Shown: in pieces, positions 26,259-33,778 of the stretch
Numbering within the stretch: the stretch's first letter is position 1
Layout: each line of letters opens with the position of its first letter
Assembly: GCA_025463135.1 (NCBI GenBank)
Contig: JAOAPY010000013.1
Span: 124,001 to 188,000 of the forward strand
Reading direction: 5' to 3'
Source of the DNA: Acidobacteriota bacterium
Lineage (GTDB): Bacteria > Acidobacteriota > Blastocatellia > Pyrinomonadales > Pyrinomonadaceae
DNA: 64,000 bases
Program-made: the position numbers and the translations under genes
The notes under the pieces: generated by a model
Told to the model about the DNA's origin: nothing
The model's database searches: none
What the model saw: the letters and a program-made list of their open reading frames with translations, nothing else

Positions 26259-28907
26259 TCAAAACTTGAGATTAACACCTGCGCGGGCCGCAATGCCGGC
26301 CGCACGAAAACCATTTTCAAAGTAAGTGCGATCGAATAGGTTGTCGGCGCCGGCGAACAGTACTGCAGTGATCCGCTCGTTTACGCGGCGTTCGTACGTA
26401 GCGAATAGATCTGCTTTGGTAAAGCCTCGAAATTTCAGATCTGCCTGTCGAAAAGGAAAGTCATTCTCGAAAACAAGACTGAGGTAGGAACCCGTGCGGT
26501 TCAGATCAAAGTTAAAACTCCAGGCACGATACCTTTGACTGAGGTTGAGGCCCAACATGTGTTTGGGAATGACGTATTCCTGCAGCAAACCGCGGCCGGG
26601 AACAAAGCGATCGCTATTTGTATAGCTGTAAGACGCGCGAATGCTGGTCGCGCGAAACGGCGTCATCTCGACCGAACTCTCGAGCCCGCGCGCGATCCCA
26701 CCCCTCCGATTAACATAGCCACTGAAGCGACCAGCTCCCAGCGGATCATTCGTAAAACCGGTAAAAGCAATCGCTCTTTGCAGCCGCGTGTAAAAGTAAG
26801 TGAAGCCAAGCAGCACGCGATCCTGGGCTAGTCGCTGGTCCACACCCGCGTCGACGCTGATCGATTGTTCTGCACGCAAAGTCGGATCACCAAAGTGGAC
26901 AAAACCCACGCCGGCGAATGTTCCCGCGCCGAAGCGTTCAAACAAAGCGGGCGCACGGAAGCCATTGCCCACATGACCGCGCAGTTTGGTATTTGTTGAG
27001 CGAATGAAATACGCAATCGAACCGTCACCCGTTACTGATGATTTGGCCGTAATGCTTCCCAGCGATGCCGGTCGGTCCGCTGCCCTGATGCGATAGAACT
27101 GTCCCCGAACTCCGCCTGAAAGTTGCAGCCGTCCTTCAAGGAGAAATATCTGGTCTTGACCGAAAATCGCAAAGGTGCGCTGCCGATCAGTGGTGCCGTT
27201 GAAAGCGCTGAAGGAGGGAATCGAATTCTGAAACAGGGACTCGTGTTCGTATTCGAAACCCGCGGTCGCCAGGTTCGTCGTTCTGAAGCTGGCATTCAGG
27301 CGAGCATCCAAGGTATCTGTGGTCCCCTCGTTGAAAGCAGTGAACGCAAAATCACCAAACGGATAGAACGAAGCGAAGCGAGGCTCGATCTTTGGTCCAT
27401 TGTAGTTTCGTCGTTTCGACGAAACGTGCTGATACGCCGCCGTGTACGAGAACGTATCGTTTATTCTTTGCGAGAACCTCACTGAACCTGCCAACACTCG
27501 ATTGCGACGACCCTCATCAGGATTATTGATGTCCGGATGAAACGTGACACCGGCAATCGCGTCCCGGAACTGCTGCCCACTGGCAAAGGCGGCCGGCAAG
27601 GTAAACGGACTGTCATTGAGGCGCGCGTTAGAAATCGTTGCGTACAAATTGCCCGCGACCATAATTGAAGGTGTGGCGTTGAATTGGAACCGACCACTAG
27701 CCGCAGTGTTGCCGTACTCGTCGTTGCCATCTACACCGCGACGCACATCAATACGATTCAGGCCAAACGTGAAACCGGCTCGCTTGCCGAGTCCGCCCGA
27801 GCCAACTGCATGCTCGCGATAGGTTGCCAGGCTGCCGCCTTCCCAACCGACTTCAAATCGCGGCCGGCCACTGGCCGTTGCCGGCACCATATTAATTACG
27901 CCGCCGATGGCGTTGGTGCCATAGATAGACGAACCTGAGCCTCTCAGCACTTCTACGCGATCCAGGCCAAGGGGCACAAGATCGGCCATCAAGACGAAAG
28001 CGGAGCCGTTCGGATCTGACGCATCTCGCAAACGCAACCCGTCCAAAAGAATTGCGGTGTCATAGTTGCGCTGGCCGCGAAGGCGCAACGACGTCAGCTC
28101 GCCGAGCGAGCCCTGTTGCTGAACACGCAAGCCGGGAATTCCCCGCAACGCCTCAGGCAGAGTCAGTTCATGCCGAGCTTCGATTTGTTGGCTGTCGATC
28201 AGCGACACTGCTTTCGAGATTTCGTCGGCGCGCTGGGGAGTGCCGGCGGCCGTTACCACCACGCTTTCATTGATGCCGGCGATCTTGAGATTTAGTTCAA
28301 GCTTCTCAGCCTGCCCCGGCGACAAATGTATTTCATTGGTTAGGGTGGCAAAGCCCGAGCCTTTCACTTCGATTAGATAAATCCCCGCGCCGAGCTTATC
28401 CAGGTGAAATAGTCCGTTCGCATCTGTCCTCGTGGACTGCTGCAAACCCTCGCGCGACCGCAGACGCACGTCCGCGCCGGAGATGTTTGCGCCTTGTTCA
28501 TCTCTGATGTGTCCGGAGATCGAGCCCTGAGTTTGCGCCAGGCTTGGAATCACGCAAAAAGCAAGGCACAGGACCATCGCCCAGATGATGCGGTGCCCTT
28601 TTAGGACTCCGAGTTTGGTAGATAGTCTTGCGCCACGTGGGCGCAAATAATTTCCCGGGCGACTCCGTTTCTCAACGGCTCTGCCGCCGCACAGTGCGAC
28701 AAGGCTCCTCCTTACCGGAGGATTCTCCTCAAAATCCTGCGAAGCTGCGCCTCGCCCAACCGAGGCATAGCCTCGACTATTATTTAAGTTGGCACAACGT
28801 TGAGGCAGAGCCTCACTGCACTGTGCGGCGGCAAAGCCGCAAGCGCTAAATTCATTTATCCTGTTTTCTCTTCGGCATGAACGATCAGTTTCGTGTTCTC
28901 TTTTCAT
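26259..28907 (-). CDS. btuB: TonB-dependent outer-membrane receptor, probably for cobalamin (BtuB-like)
   Basis: 882 residues from the ATG at 28907, which has AGGAG seven bases upstream. Residues about 105-125 form a late signal peptide (MVLCLAFCVIPSLAQ). Then a carboxypeptidase-regulatory-like domain (SISGHIRDEQGANISGADV, about 125-200), the plug (LPEALRGIPGLRVQQQG, LLDGLRLRD, GLDRVEVLRGSGSSIYGTNAIGGVINM) and a 22-strand barrel ending in an aromatic-poor LKF. B12 as substrate is inferred from the cobalamin riboswitch directly upstream and the btuFCD genes. The first about 100 residues are odd: part is encoded by a large palindromic element (28676-28839). Confidence 0.85.
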   Translation of the reverse strand: MKREHETDRSCRRENRINEFSACGFAAAQCSEALPQRCANLNNSRGYASVGRGAASQDFEENPPVRRSLVALCGGRAVEKRSRPGNYLRPRGARLSTKLGVLKGHRIIWAMVLCLAFCVIPSLAQTQGSISGHIRDEQGANISGADVRLRSREGLQQSTRTDANGLFHLDKLGAGIYLIEVKGSGFATLTNEIHLSPGQAEKLELNLKIAGINESVVVTAAGTPQRADEISKAVSLIDSQQIEARHELTLPEALRGIPGLRVQQQGSLGELTSLRLRGQRNYDTAILLDGLRLRDASDPNGSAFVLMADLVPLGLDRVEVLRGSGSSIYGTNAIGGVINMVPATASGRPRFEVGWEGGSLATYREHAVGSGGLGKRAGFTFGLNRIDVRRGVDGNDEYGNTAASGRFQFNATPSIMVAGNLYATISNARLNDSPFTLPAAFASGQQFRDAIAGVTFHPDINNPDEGRRNRVLAGSVRFSQRINDTFSYTAAYQHVSSKRRNYNGPKIEPRFASFYPFGDFAFTAFNEGTTDTLDARLNASFRTTNLATAGFEYEHESLFQNSIPSFSAFNGTTDRQRTFAIFGQDQIFLLEGRLQLSGGVRGQFYRIRAADRPASLGSITAKSSVTGDGSIAYFIRSTNTKLRGHVGNGFRAPALFERFGAGTFAGVGFVHFGDPTLRAEQSISVDAGVDQRLAQDRVLLGFTYFYTRLQRAIAFTGFTNDPLGAGRFSGYVNRRGGIARGLESSVEMTPFRATSIRASYSYTNSDRFVPGRGLLQEYVIPKHMLGLNLSQRYRAWSFNFDLNRTGSYLSLVFENDFPFRQADLKFRGFTKADLFATYERRVNERITAVLFAGADNLFDRTYFENGFRAAGIAARAGVNLKF
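28676..28839. repeat. Large palindromic element inside the 5' end of the TonB receptor gene
   Basis: Outer arms CGGCTCTGCCGCCGCACAGT and ACTGTGCGGCGGCAAAGCCG; inner hairpins include CTCCTTACCGGAGGATTC, GAGGCATAGCCTC and GAGGCAGAGCCTC. It lies between the well-placed start codon (28907) and the signal peptide, and the frame stays open across it. Exact ends are uncertain. Confidence 0.75.
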
Positions 28908-28947
28908 AGTAGCCTCTCCTGCCCGTCGCAGTGCGAGCTGAAAAGAG

Positions 28948-29175
28948 CGGTGTACAGGTTTCCTGACTCGCGATTGTGATTCAAGTAGCACCGACTTCAG
29001 TCTGCGGAGATCCTAGACTGAAGTCTGAGCTACCGAATCGCCTCGGCCCCCGCCTTCCCGGACGAATCCAGTGGCTAAGACGTTGGGAGCGTTGTCACCG
29101 CTTACAGTTGCGCGGGCAGTGGCGGTATTGAACCGCCTTCCCTTGCACTCCACTCGTTGGTTCAAAGATCACCGG
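28948..29175 (-). promoter_or_regulatory. Cobalamin riboswitch upstream of the TonB receptor
   Basis: Minus-strand reading: P1 half CGGTG, then GGGAAGGCGGTTCAATACCG, GCCACTG-like GCCCGCGCAACTGTAAGC, GCCACTGG, CGGGAAGGCG, the B12 box GAGTCAGGAAACCTG and the closing CACCG. These are the conserved elements of the AdoCbl/Cbl riboswitch in order. It overlaps the last bases of btuD. A ribosome site (GCAGGAGAGG) lies just downstream, so translation control is likely. A palindromic repeat (28985-29033) sits in the arm between CGGGAAGGCG and the B12 box. Confidence 0.9.
28985..29033. repeat. GACTTCAGTC-family palindrome inside the riboswitch
   Basis: GTAGCACCGACTTCAGTCTG, ten bases, AGACTGAAGTCTGAGCTAC. 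The same unit lies at 29971-30021 between btuD and btuC, within 55970-56080, and in related form at 60108-60176. As it is a self-contained hairpin it would extend the riboswitch arm without disturbing the core. Confidence 0.8.
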
Positions 29176-29957
29176 CGCAATTCATGCACCGGCGTTATGC
29201 GTGGCACACCCGTTACCGGATGCGCATCCACCAGGACCTTTACCTCGAAGACCTCCCCGACTAATTTCTCTGTCAGCACTTCCCGCGGTGCACCGAGCGC
29301 AACCGGCTCGCCCCCTTTCAAGAGCAACAGTCGATCGGCAAACTCAGCCGCGAGATTTATATCGTGCGTTACGACCGCAGCACTCGCGCCACGGCGGTCG
29401 CAGCGATCACGCACCAGAGCGAGAATCGCCGCCTGATGACCTAAGTCCAGATTCGCGGTCGGCTCGTCCAACAAGAGAATCGTTGCTTCAGTGGCCAGCG
29501 CCCGCGCCAGGACAGCTCGCTGTCTTTCACCGCCCGAAAGCTCGTTCATAAGCCGCCCGCTGAAGGCTTCCAGCTCAGTCTCGTGCAAGACGGCGAACGC
29601 CACTTCAAGATCGCGCTCAGTTTCCCAACCCCAGGCTCCGGTGCTGGCCCACGCATAGCGCGCGCCCAGAACGAATTCGAGTACCGTCACCGGGAAGCGC
29701 AGATCAGCTTCCTGGGCCACCGCCGCGATGCGCCGGCTAACGGCCCGTCGTGGGAACGTTCGCAATGGAAGTTCATCAAGCACGATCTCTCCCTTTGACG
29801 GCTTCAGAGCACCATTGAAGGCCCTTAACAGTGAGGACTTTCCTGCTCCGTTAGGTCCAAGGATCGCCGTGACCTCTCCCGCATTGAGTTTAAGAGACAC
29901 GCCCGTGATCGCCTGACGGGCACCATAACTGATGGTGATGTTTCGAGCTTCGAGCAT
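29169..29957 (-). CDS. btuD: Cobalamin ABC transporter ATPase
   Basis: 262 residues. Walker A GPNGAGKSS (about 34-42), signature LSGGERQR, Walker B ILLLDEPTANLD and the switch His in VVTHD are intact. Typical FecE/BtuD ATPase, powering BtuC. The sequence alone fits heme or siderophore import as well; the two cobalamin riboswitches decide for B12. Separated from btuC by a repeat of about 50 bp; the 3' end overlaps the second riboswitch by a few bases. Confidence 0.88.
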   Translation of the reverse strand: MLEARNITISYGARQAITGVSLKLNAGEVTAILGPNGAGKSSLLRAFNGALKPSKGEIVLDELPLRTFPRRAVSRRIAAVAQEADLRFPVTVLEFVLGARYAWASTGAWGWETERDLEVAFAVLHETELEAFSGRLMNELSGGERQRAVLARALATEATILLLDEPTANLDLGHQAAILALVRDRCDRRGASAAVVTHDINLAAEFADRLLLLKGGEPVALGAPREVLTEKLVGEVFEVKVLVDAHPVTGVPRITPVHELRR

Positions 29958-29970
29958 TATTTGTATAACA

Positions 29971-30021
29971 ACTTCAGTCTGTTATTTTCGCCACCAACAC
30001 ACAGACTGAAGTCTGTGCTAC
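29971..30021. repeat. GACTTCAGTC-family palindrome between btuC and btuD
   Basis: ACTTCAGTCTG and CAGACTGAAGTCTGTGCTAC around about 20 bp. It begins right after the btuC stop codon and fills the gap in the operon. Confidence 0.75.
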
Positions 30022-30023
30022 GG

Positions 30024-31052
30024 CTAGCCTCGCTTCAACAAATATATAAACAACGGCGCACCAATCAGTGCTGTGATGGCGCCCACCGGCAGTTCTCGCG
30101 GCGCAATCAGGGTGCGCGCCAGCATGTCGGCAACTATGACGAAAGCAGCCCCAGTTAACGCTGAGGCCGGGATCGTCAGCCGGTTGTCGCTGCCAAATGT
30201 CAGGCGGACCAAGTGCGGAACAACGAGTCCAACATAGCCGACCGAACCACTCGAGGCGACTGAAGTCCCCACCAACAACCCCGCGGCCAGAAATACGATC
30301 AAACGCACCCGCCCGACCTCGACGCCTAAATCAAATGCGTCGCGTTCACCGAGCATCAGTAAGTTGAGCGGGCGTGCGTAAGTCGTGAGCACTGCCGATC
30401 CCAGAATCGCCACAACCACGGCAATCGTCAGCAAGCTGCTGGTCGCGCCGGACAAGTCCCCGAGCAGCCAGAACGTGAACGATCGAATCCGCGTGGCGTC
30501 CATCAGGGTTGTGATAAAGACAATCGCCGACGAAAGAAATGTAGTTACGATTACGCCTGCCAAAATCAGTCTTTCAGGAGAGGCTCCGGCTCGACTGCGC
30601 GCCAGTTGATAGACTGCAAACGATGCAATCAATGCGCCCGCGAATGCCATTACCGGCCGGCTCCATTCGTGAGTTCCAAAGAAGACGAGTGCCACCATTG
30701 TGCCGACGGCAGCGCCGTTAGAAACACCAAGTAGATAAGGCTCAGCAAGCGGGTTACGCAACAACGCCTGATACGCTGCGCCTGCTGAGGCCAGACACAT
30801 TCCTACAGCGCCCGCCAGCAGAATGCGCGGCAGGCGAATATCGAAAAGAATGGCCTGCTGTTCGGAGGACAATCCGCATTTCGATCTCGAGATCAGGGCA
30901 CAAAGTGCGTTCGTAATCGGCAATCGCTGGCTGCCTACGACTGTAGCAATCACCAGCACCACAAATAAGATCAGCAGGAGCAGCCCACAGACAAAAAGCG
31001 TTCGGCGGAACGTAGCTCGTACGGTAGCGCGTAATTGCAAGGTACTACTCAT
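30024..31052 (-). CDS. btuC: Cobalamin ABC transporter permease
   Basis: 342 residues from the ATG at 31052; a start 22 codons earlier would overlap btuF. FecCD/BtuC family, with about ten TM helices. Conserved stretches: IRLPRILLAGAVGMCLASAGAAYQALLRNPLAEPYLLGVSNGA and GSVGYVGLVVPHLVRLTFG, the latter carrying the coupling-helix region that meets BtuD. Imports B12 across the inner membrane from BtuF. Second gene of the riboswitch-controlled operon. Confidence 0.9.
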   Translation of the reverse strand: MSSTLQLRATVRATFRRTLFVCGLLLLILFVVLVIATVVGSQRLPITNALCALISRSKCGLSSEQQAILFDIRLPRILLAGAVGMCLASAGAAYQALLRNPLAEPYLLGVSNGAAVGTMVALVFFGTHEWSRPVMAFAGALIASFAVYQLARSRAGASPERLILAGVIVTTFLSSAIVFITTLMDATRIRSFTFWLLGDLSGATSSLLTIAVVVAILGSAVLTTYARPLNLLMLGERDAFDLGVEVGRVRLIVFLAAGLLVGTSVASSGSVGYVGLVVPHLVRLTFGSDNRLTIPASALTGAAFVIVADMLARTLIAPRELPVGAITALIGAPLFIYLLKRG

Positions 31053-31065
31053 CTGCTCATCTACT

Positions 31066-32019
31066 TTACTTGAATGCCTCTGGATGCAGTGCTCGGGCCA
31101 TCTCTTCCAATCCATCAAGTAGTCGCGGACCCGGACGCGAGAGGTGATCGTCGTTGATCCTGTAAACTCGATTATTCAGCACTGCCGGAGAATTCTTTAA
31201 CGGCTGAGCCACCGTGGAATTCGCTGAGCCCATCGAGCCGCCCGTGGGCAGGATGATAGCGTCAGGCCGCGCGGCGAGTGCGGCTTCATCGCTGTAGCGA
31301 GGGAACGCGCCCGGCACATCGGCTGTCACCGAAACCCCACCCGCGTGTCGGACTAGATCAGTCAAGTATGCATCGCGACCAATCGTGTACAGCGGCTCAC
31401 CCGCGACCTGGTAAAAAACTGTGACCGGCCTGACCGGTTTGATAATTGATTCCAACCGGGCGGAGCGTCTGCGCAACTCTGCGACCAGGACAGACGTTCG
31501 CTCGCCCGTGCCAAACAAATCGCCAAGAGTTTCGATCGAATGAAAGACTTCTTCCAGGCTGCGAGGATTAGTGACATAGACGGCGATTCGCTGCTCGTCA
31601 AGTTGCTTTGTGAAAGCCTCGAGTTGCGAGGCCGTCGAAACCAGGACCACCTCCGGTCTCAACGCAATGATGCGCTCAATGCTGGGATGCATCGTGTCGC
31701 CAACTTTAGCGACCTGTTTGGCCTCCGCCGGAAAGTCGCAGTATTCAGTGTCTCCCACCAGTCGATCGCCCGCGCCAACTGCGTAAACGATCTCGGTTAA
31801 ATTGGGCGCCAGCGAAACGATCCTGTTCACGTGACGGGGAACACGAACCTTTCGACCCGCTTCATCAGTAAATTCTCTTTGCGCGCGTATGTCTGCGGTG
31901 TCCGCCGGCGGCGTAGATCGCCCTTTGCATGCTGAACTCAGCTCCAGCACGCACAGCACGAGCAGCGACGCAATGACCCATCGGACCTTCACGCTAAAAC
32001 AATTCCTCATCATAAACAC
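31066..32019 (-). CDS. btuF: Cobalamin-binding periplasmic lipoprotein
   Basis: 317 residues from GTG 32019 (ATG codons two and three positions later are also possible). Lipobox LSSAC (Cys about 31), so it is an anchored binding protein. Class III SBP (BtuF/TroA) fold: VNRIVSLAPNLTEIVYAVGAGDRLVGDTEYCDFP, IIALRPEVVL, then the second lobe ending in ...YRINDDHLSRPGPRLLDGLEEMARAL. Delivers B12 to BtuC. The start codon lies directly behind the T-run of an intrinsic terminator that belongs to the upstream riboswitch. Confidence 0.9.
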   Translation of the reverse strand: MFMMRNCFSVKVRWVIASLLVLCVLELSSACKGRSTPPADTADIRAQREFTDEAGRKVRVPRHVNRIVSLAPNLTEIVYAVGAGDRLVGDTEYCDFPAEAKQVAKVGDTMHPSIERIIALRPEVVLVSTASQLEAFTKQLDEQRIAVYVTNPRSLEEVFHSIETLGDLFGTGERTSVLVAELRRRSARLESIIKPVRPVTVFYQVAGEPLYTIGRDAYLTDLVRHAGGVSVTADVPGAFPRYSDEAALAARPDAIILPTGGSMGSANSTVAQPLKNSPAVLNNRVYRINDDHLSRPGPRLLDGLEEMARALHPEAFK

Positions 32020-32074
32020 AAAAATCCCGCCGACCTCCTGCCACCTTTAACAAAGGTACAGGCTGCCGGCGGGA
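32020..32074 (-). terminator. Intrinsic terminator in the btuF leader (riboswitch expression platform)
   Basis: Minus strand: TCCCGCCGGCAGCC ... GGTCGGCGGGA forms a GC-rich stem, directly followed by TTTTT and the btuF GTG. The right arm contains AGGAGG, a ribosome site, so folding would also hide it. Sits about 80 nt past the riboswitch. Confidence 0.75.
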
Positions 32075-32149
32075 CTCTCGAAATGTAGATATGAGACCCG
32101 CACGCCTGAACACCTTTGCGCGAGGGGTTCATAAATAAAGCTGCAAAAG

Positions 32150-32290
32150 CGTCAAGGGCAGGTCTCCTGACTTAGAGCTTTAAAGATCTTCAGCTCATCA
32201 CAGTGGCGCGACCGCGCAGGATTCTCACCTGCTTCCCTATTCTCCCCGCAAGCCGCGGGGCACCCTGACACTTCAGATTAAAAAGAACAA
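32150..32290 (-). promoter_or_regulatory. Cobalamin riboswitch upstream of btuF
   Basis: Minus strand in order: GTGCCCCGCGGCTTGCGGGG, GGGAAGCAGGTGAGAATCC, TGCGCGGTCGCGCCACTGTG, then the B12 box AAGTCAGGAGACCTGCC. These are the canonical core elements of the cobalamin riboswitch; it lacks the long variable arm of the second copy. Terminator and btuF follow. Confidence 0.93.
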
Positions 32291-32311
32291 TCAGCGTCTA
32301 TCAAGCGCGGA

Positions 32312-32340
32312 CGTTAACATGGGCAGGATTGGAGTGTCAA
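32312..32340 (-). promoter_or_regulatory. Sigma70-type promoter for the btu operon
   Basis: Minus strand: TTGACA (32340-32335), 17-nt spacer, TTAACG (32317-32312), ending about 20 bp before the riboswitch. It shares TTGACACTCCA with the HD-GYP promoter at 3270-3298. Confidence 0.5.
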
Positions 32341-32341
32341 T

Positions 32342-32590
32342 TTAAGCGTTGGTCTTGGGCCTTTGGTCTTGGGCCTTTGTTTGTGCTTTGTTTTTGCTCT
32401 TGCTCTTTGCTGTTCGTCCATCTGTGTCTGTTGTAGTGCCTCCTGCTCCTGCCCCCTGCCCCTGCCTCCTGCTCCTGCCTTCTGCTCCTGCCTCCTGCTC
32501 CTGCCTCCTTCCTTCTGCCTTCTGCCTTCTGCCTTCTGCTTTCTCCTTTTTGCCCTTTTTGCCTTTTTCCCTCTTCCTTAATAAGATGCC
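32342..32590. repeat. Pyrimidine-rich tandem low-complexity tract
   Basis: Plus strand is a run of degenerate CTCCTGC, CTTCTGC and TTTGCTCTTG units with strong strand skew. It lies between btu promoter and mtnA. A related CTCCTGC tract is at 50096-50177. Not protein-coding in my view. Confidence 0.8.
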
Positions 32591-32625
32591 TTGAATTCTA
32601 AATCGCTTCGGGAGCTTCCCAGTCA

Positions 32626-33675
32626 ATGATAAAAACCGTCGAGTGGACAGATGAAGGTGTGCGCATGATTGATCAGCGCCTTTTGCCCACAGAAGAAAAA
32701 TACGTCACCCTGCGCTCCTGTGAAGAAGTAGCGGACGCGATCAAAACGATGATGGTGCGGGGAGCACCGGCCATCGGCGTTTCGGCCGCAATGGGTCTCG
32801 CGCTGGGCGCCAAGCAGATACCCGGAACCTCGGTTTCGAATCTCGAACGCAAATTCGATCAACTTTGCGAAATGATGAGTGGAACACGCCCCACGGCCGT
32901 TAATCTGTTTTGGGCCATCGAAAAAATGCGGCAGGAATTCAAGCGGGTAAAATCGCAAAGTGAGTCAACCGCTGACATCCAGCGAGCGCTTACTGATATG
33001 GCGTTGAGAATATTTCGCGAAGATATTGAGGCGAATCGCGCTCTCGGGCGCTTTGGCGCGGAGCTAATCCCCGATGGGGCCACGGTGCTCACGCATTGCA
33101 ACGCCGGCGCCTTGGCAACAGCGGGTGATTATGGCACTGCGTTGGGAGTAATTCGCGGAGCACGTGATGCCGGCAAACGCATTGCCGTGATCGCCGACGA
33201 GACGCGACCATTCCTCCAGGGTTTGCGTTTGACTGCCTGGGAGCTGGCCAAGGACGACATTCCCGTTACTGTAATCACAGATAACATGGCGGGGCACGTC
33301 ATGAAGGGCGGCAAGGTCGATGCAGTCGTTGTCGGCGCCGATCGCATTGCCGCAAATGGTGACGCCGCCAACAAGATTGGGACCTACATGGTCGCGGTCC
33401 TGGCACAACGACACAACATTCCCTTCTATGTGGCGGCGCCCATCACCACGCTGGACTTGTCTATTCCATCCGGCATGGAAATTCCCATTGAGGAACGCGC
33501 GTCAAGAGAGATCACGCATATAGGCGATCAGCAACTGGGCCCTGACGGCGTAGAGGTTCACAATCCGGCCTTCGACGTGACACCGAACGACTTGATTACC
33601 GCCATTATCACTGATAAGGGAGTGGCGCGAGCGCCTTTTGTAGAGAGTCTGCGGCGGCTGGCTGAGGGAAAGTAA
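32626..33675 (+). CDS. mtnA: S-methyl-5-thioribose-1-phosphate isomerase
   Basis: 349 residues. Converts MTR-1-P to MTRu-1-P in the methionine salvage pathway. Seen: [37 protein letters not shown] with the catalytic Cys158, and [23 protein letters not shown] with the catalytic Asp239. Related eIF2B-alpha and ribose-1,5-bisphosphate isomerases lack this combination, so the assignment is firm. No other mtn gene is in the window; the gene stands alone on the plus strand. Confidence 0.95.
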   Translation: MIKTVEWTDEGVRMIDQRLLPTEEKYVTLRSCEEVADAIKTMMVRGAPAIGVSAAMGLALGAKQIPGTSVSNLERKFDQLCEMMSGTRPTAVNLFWAIEKMRQEFKRVKSQSESTADIQRALTDMALRIFREDIEANRALGRFGAELIPDGATVLTHCNAGALATAGDYGTALGVIRGARDAGKRIAVIADETRPFLQGLRLTAWELAKDDIPVTVITDNMAGHVMKGGKVDAVVVGADRIAANGDAANKIGTYMVAVLAQRHNIPFYVAAPITTLDLSIPSGMEIPIEERASREITHIGDQQLGPDGVEVHNPAFDVTPNDLITAIITDKGVARAPFVESLRRLAEGK

Positions 33676-33690
33676 ACCGGAAACCATAAC

Positions 33691-33772
33691 GCACACGGGC
33701 GTCCCGCCAGATGAATCGTTCCACTTAAGAGTGTATCTTACCAAGCCCCACGGGCGAGACGCCCGTGCCACT
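33691..33772. repeat. CACGGGCGTCCCGCC-family palindrome between convergent genes
   Basis: CACACGGGCGTCCCGCC at the left and CGGGCGAGACGCCCGTGCCA at the right. Lies between mtnA and the epimerase gene; same family as 6655, 12383 and 40314. Confidence 0.7.
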
Positions 33773-33778
33773 CTCTCA

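Noticed and set aside
29169-32019. Siderophore or heme importer instead of B12
   Set aside because: Protein families alone would allow it, but two cobalamin riboswitches flank the genes.
32342-32626. Minus-strand frame of 94 codons, Lys/Gly/Arg/Gln-rich
   Set aside because: It is read from the purine side of a tandem low-complexity tract, with no ribosome site and no domain; treated as a repeat.
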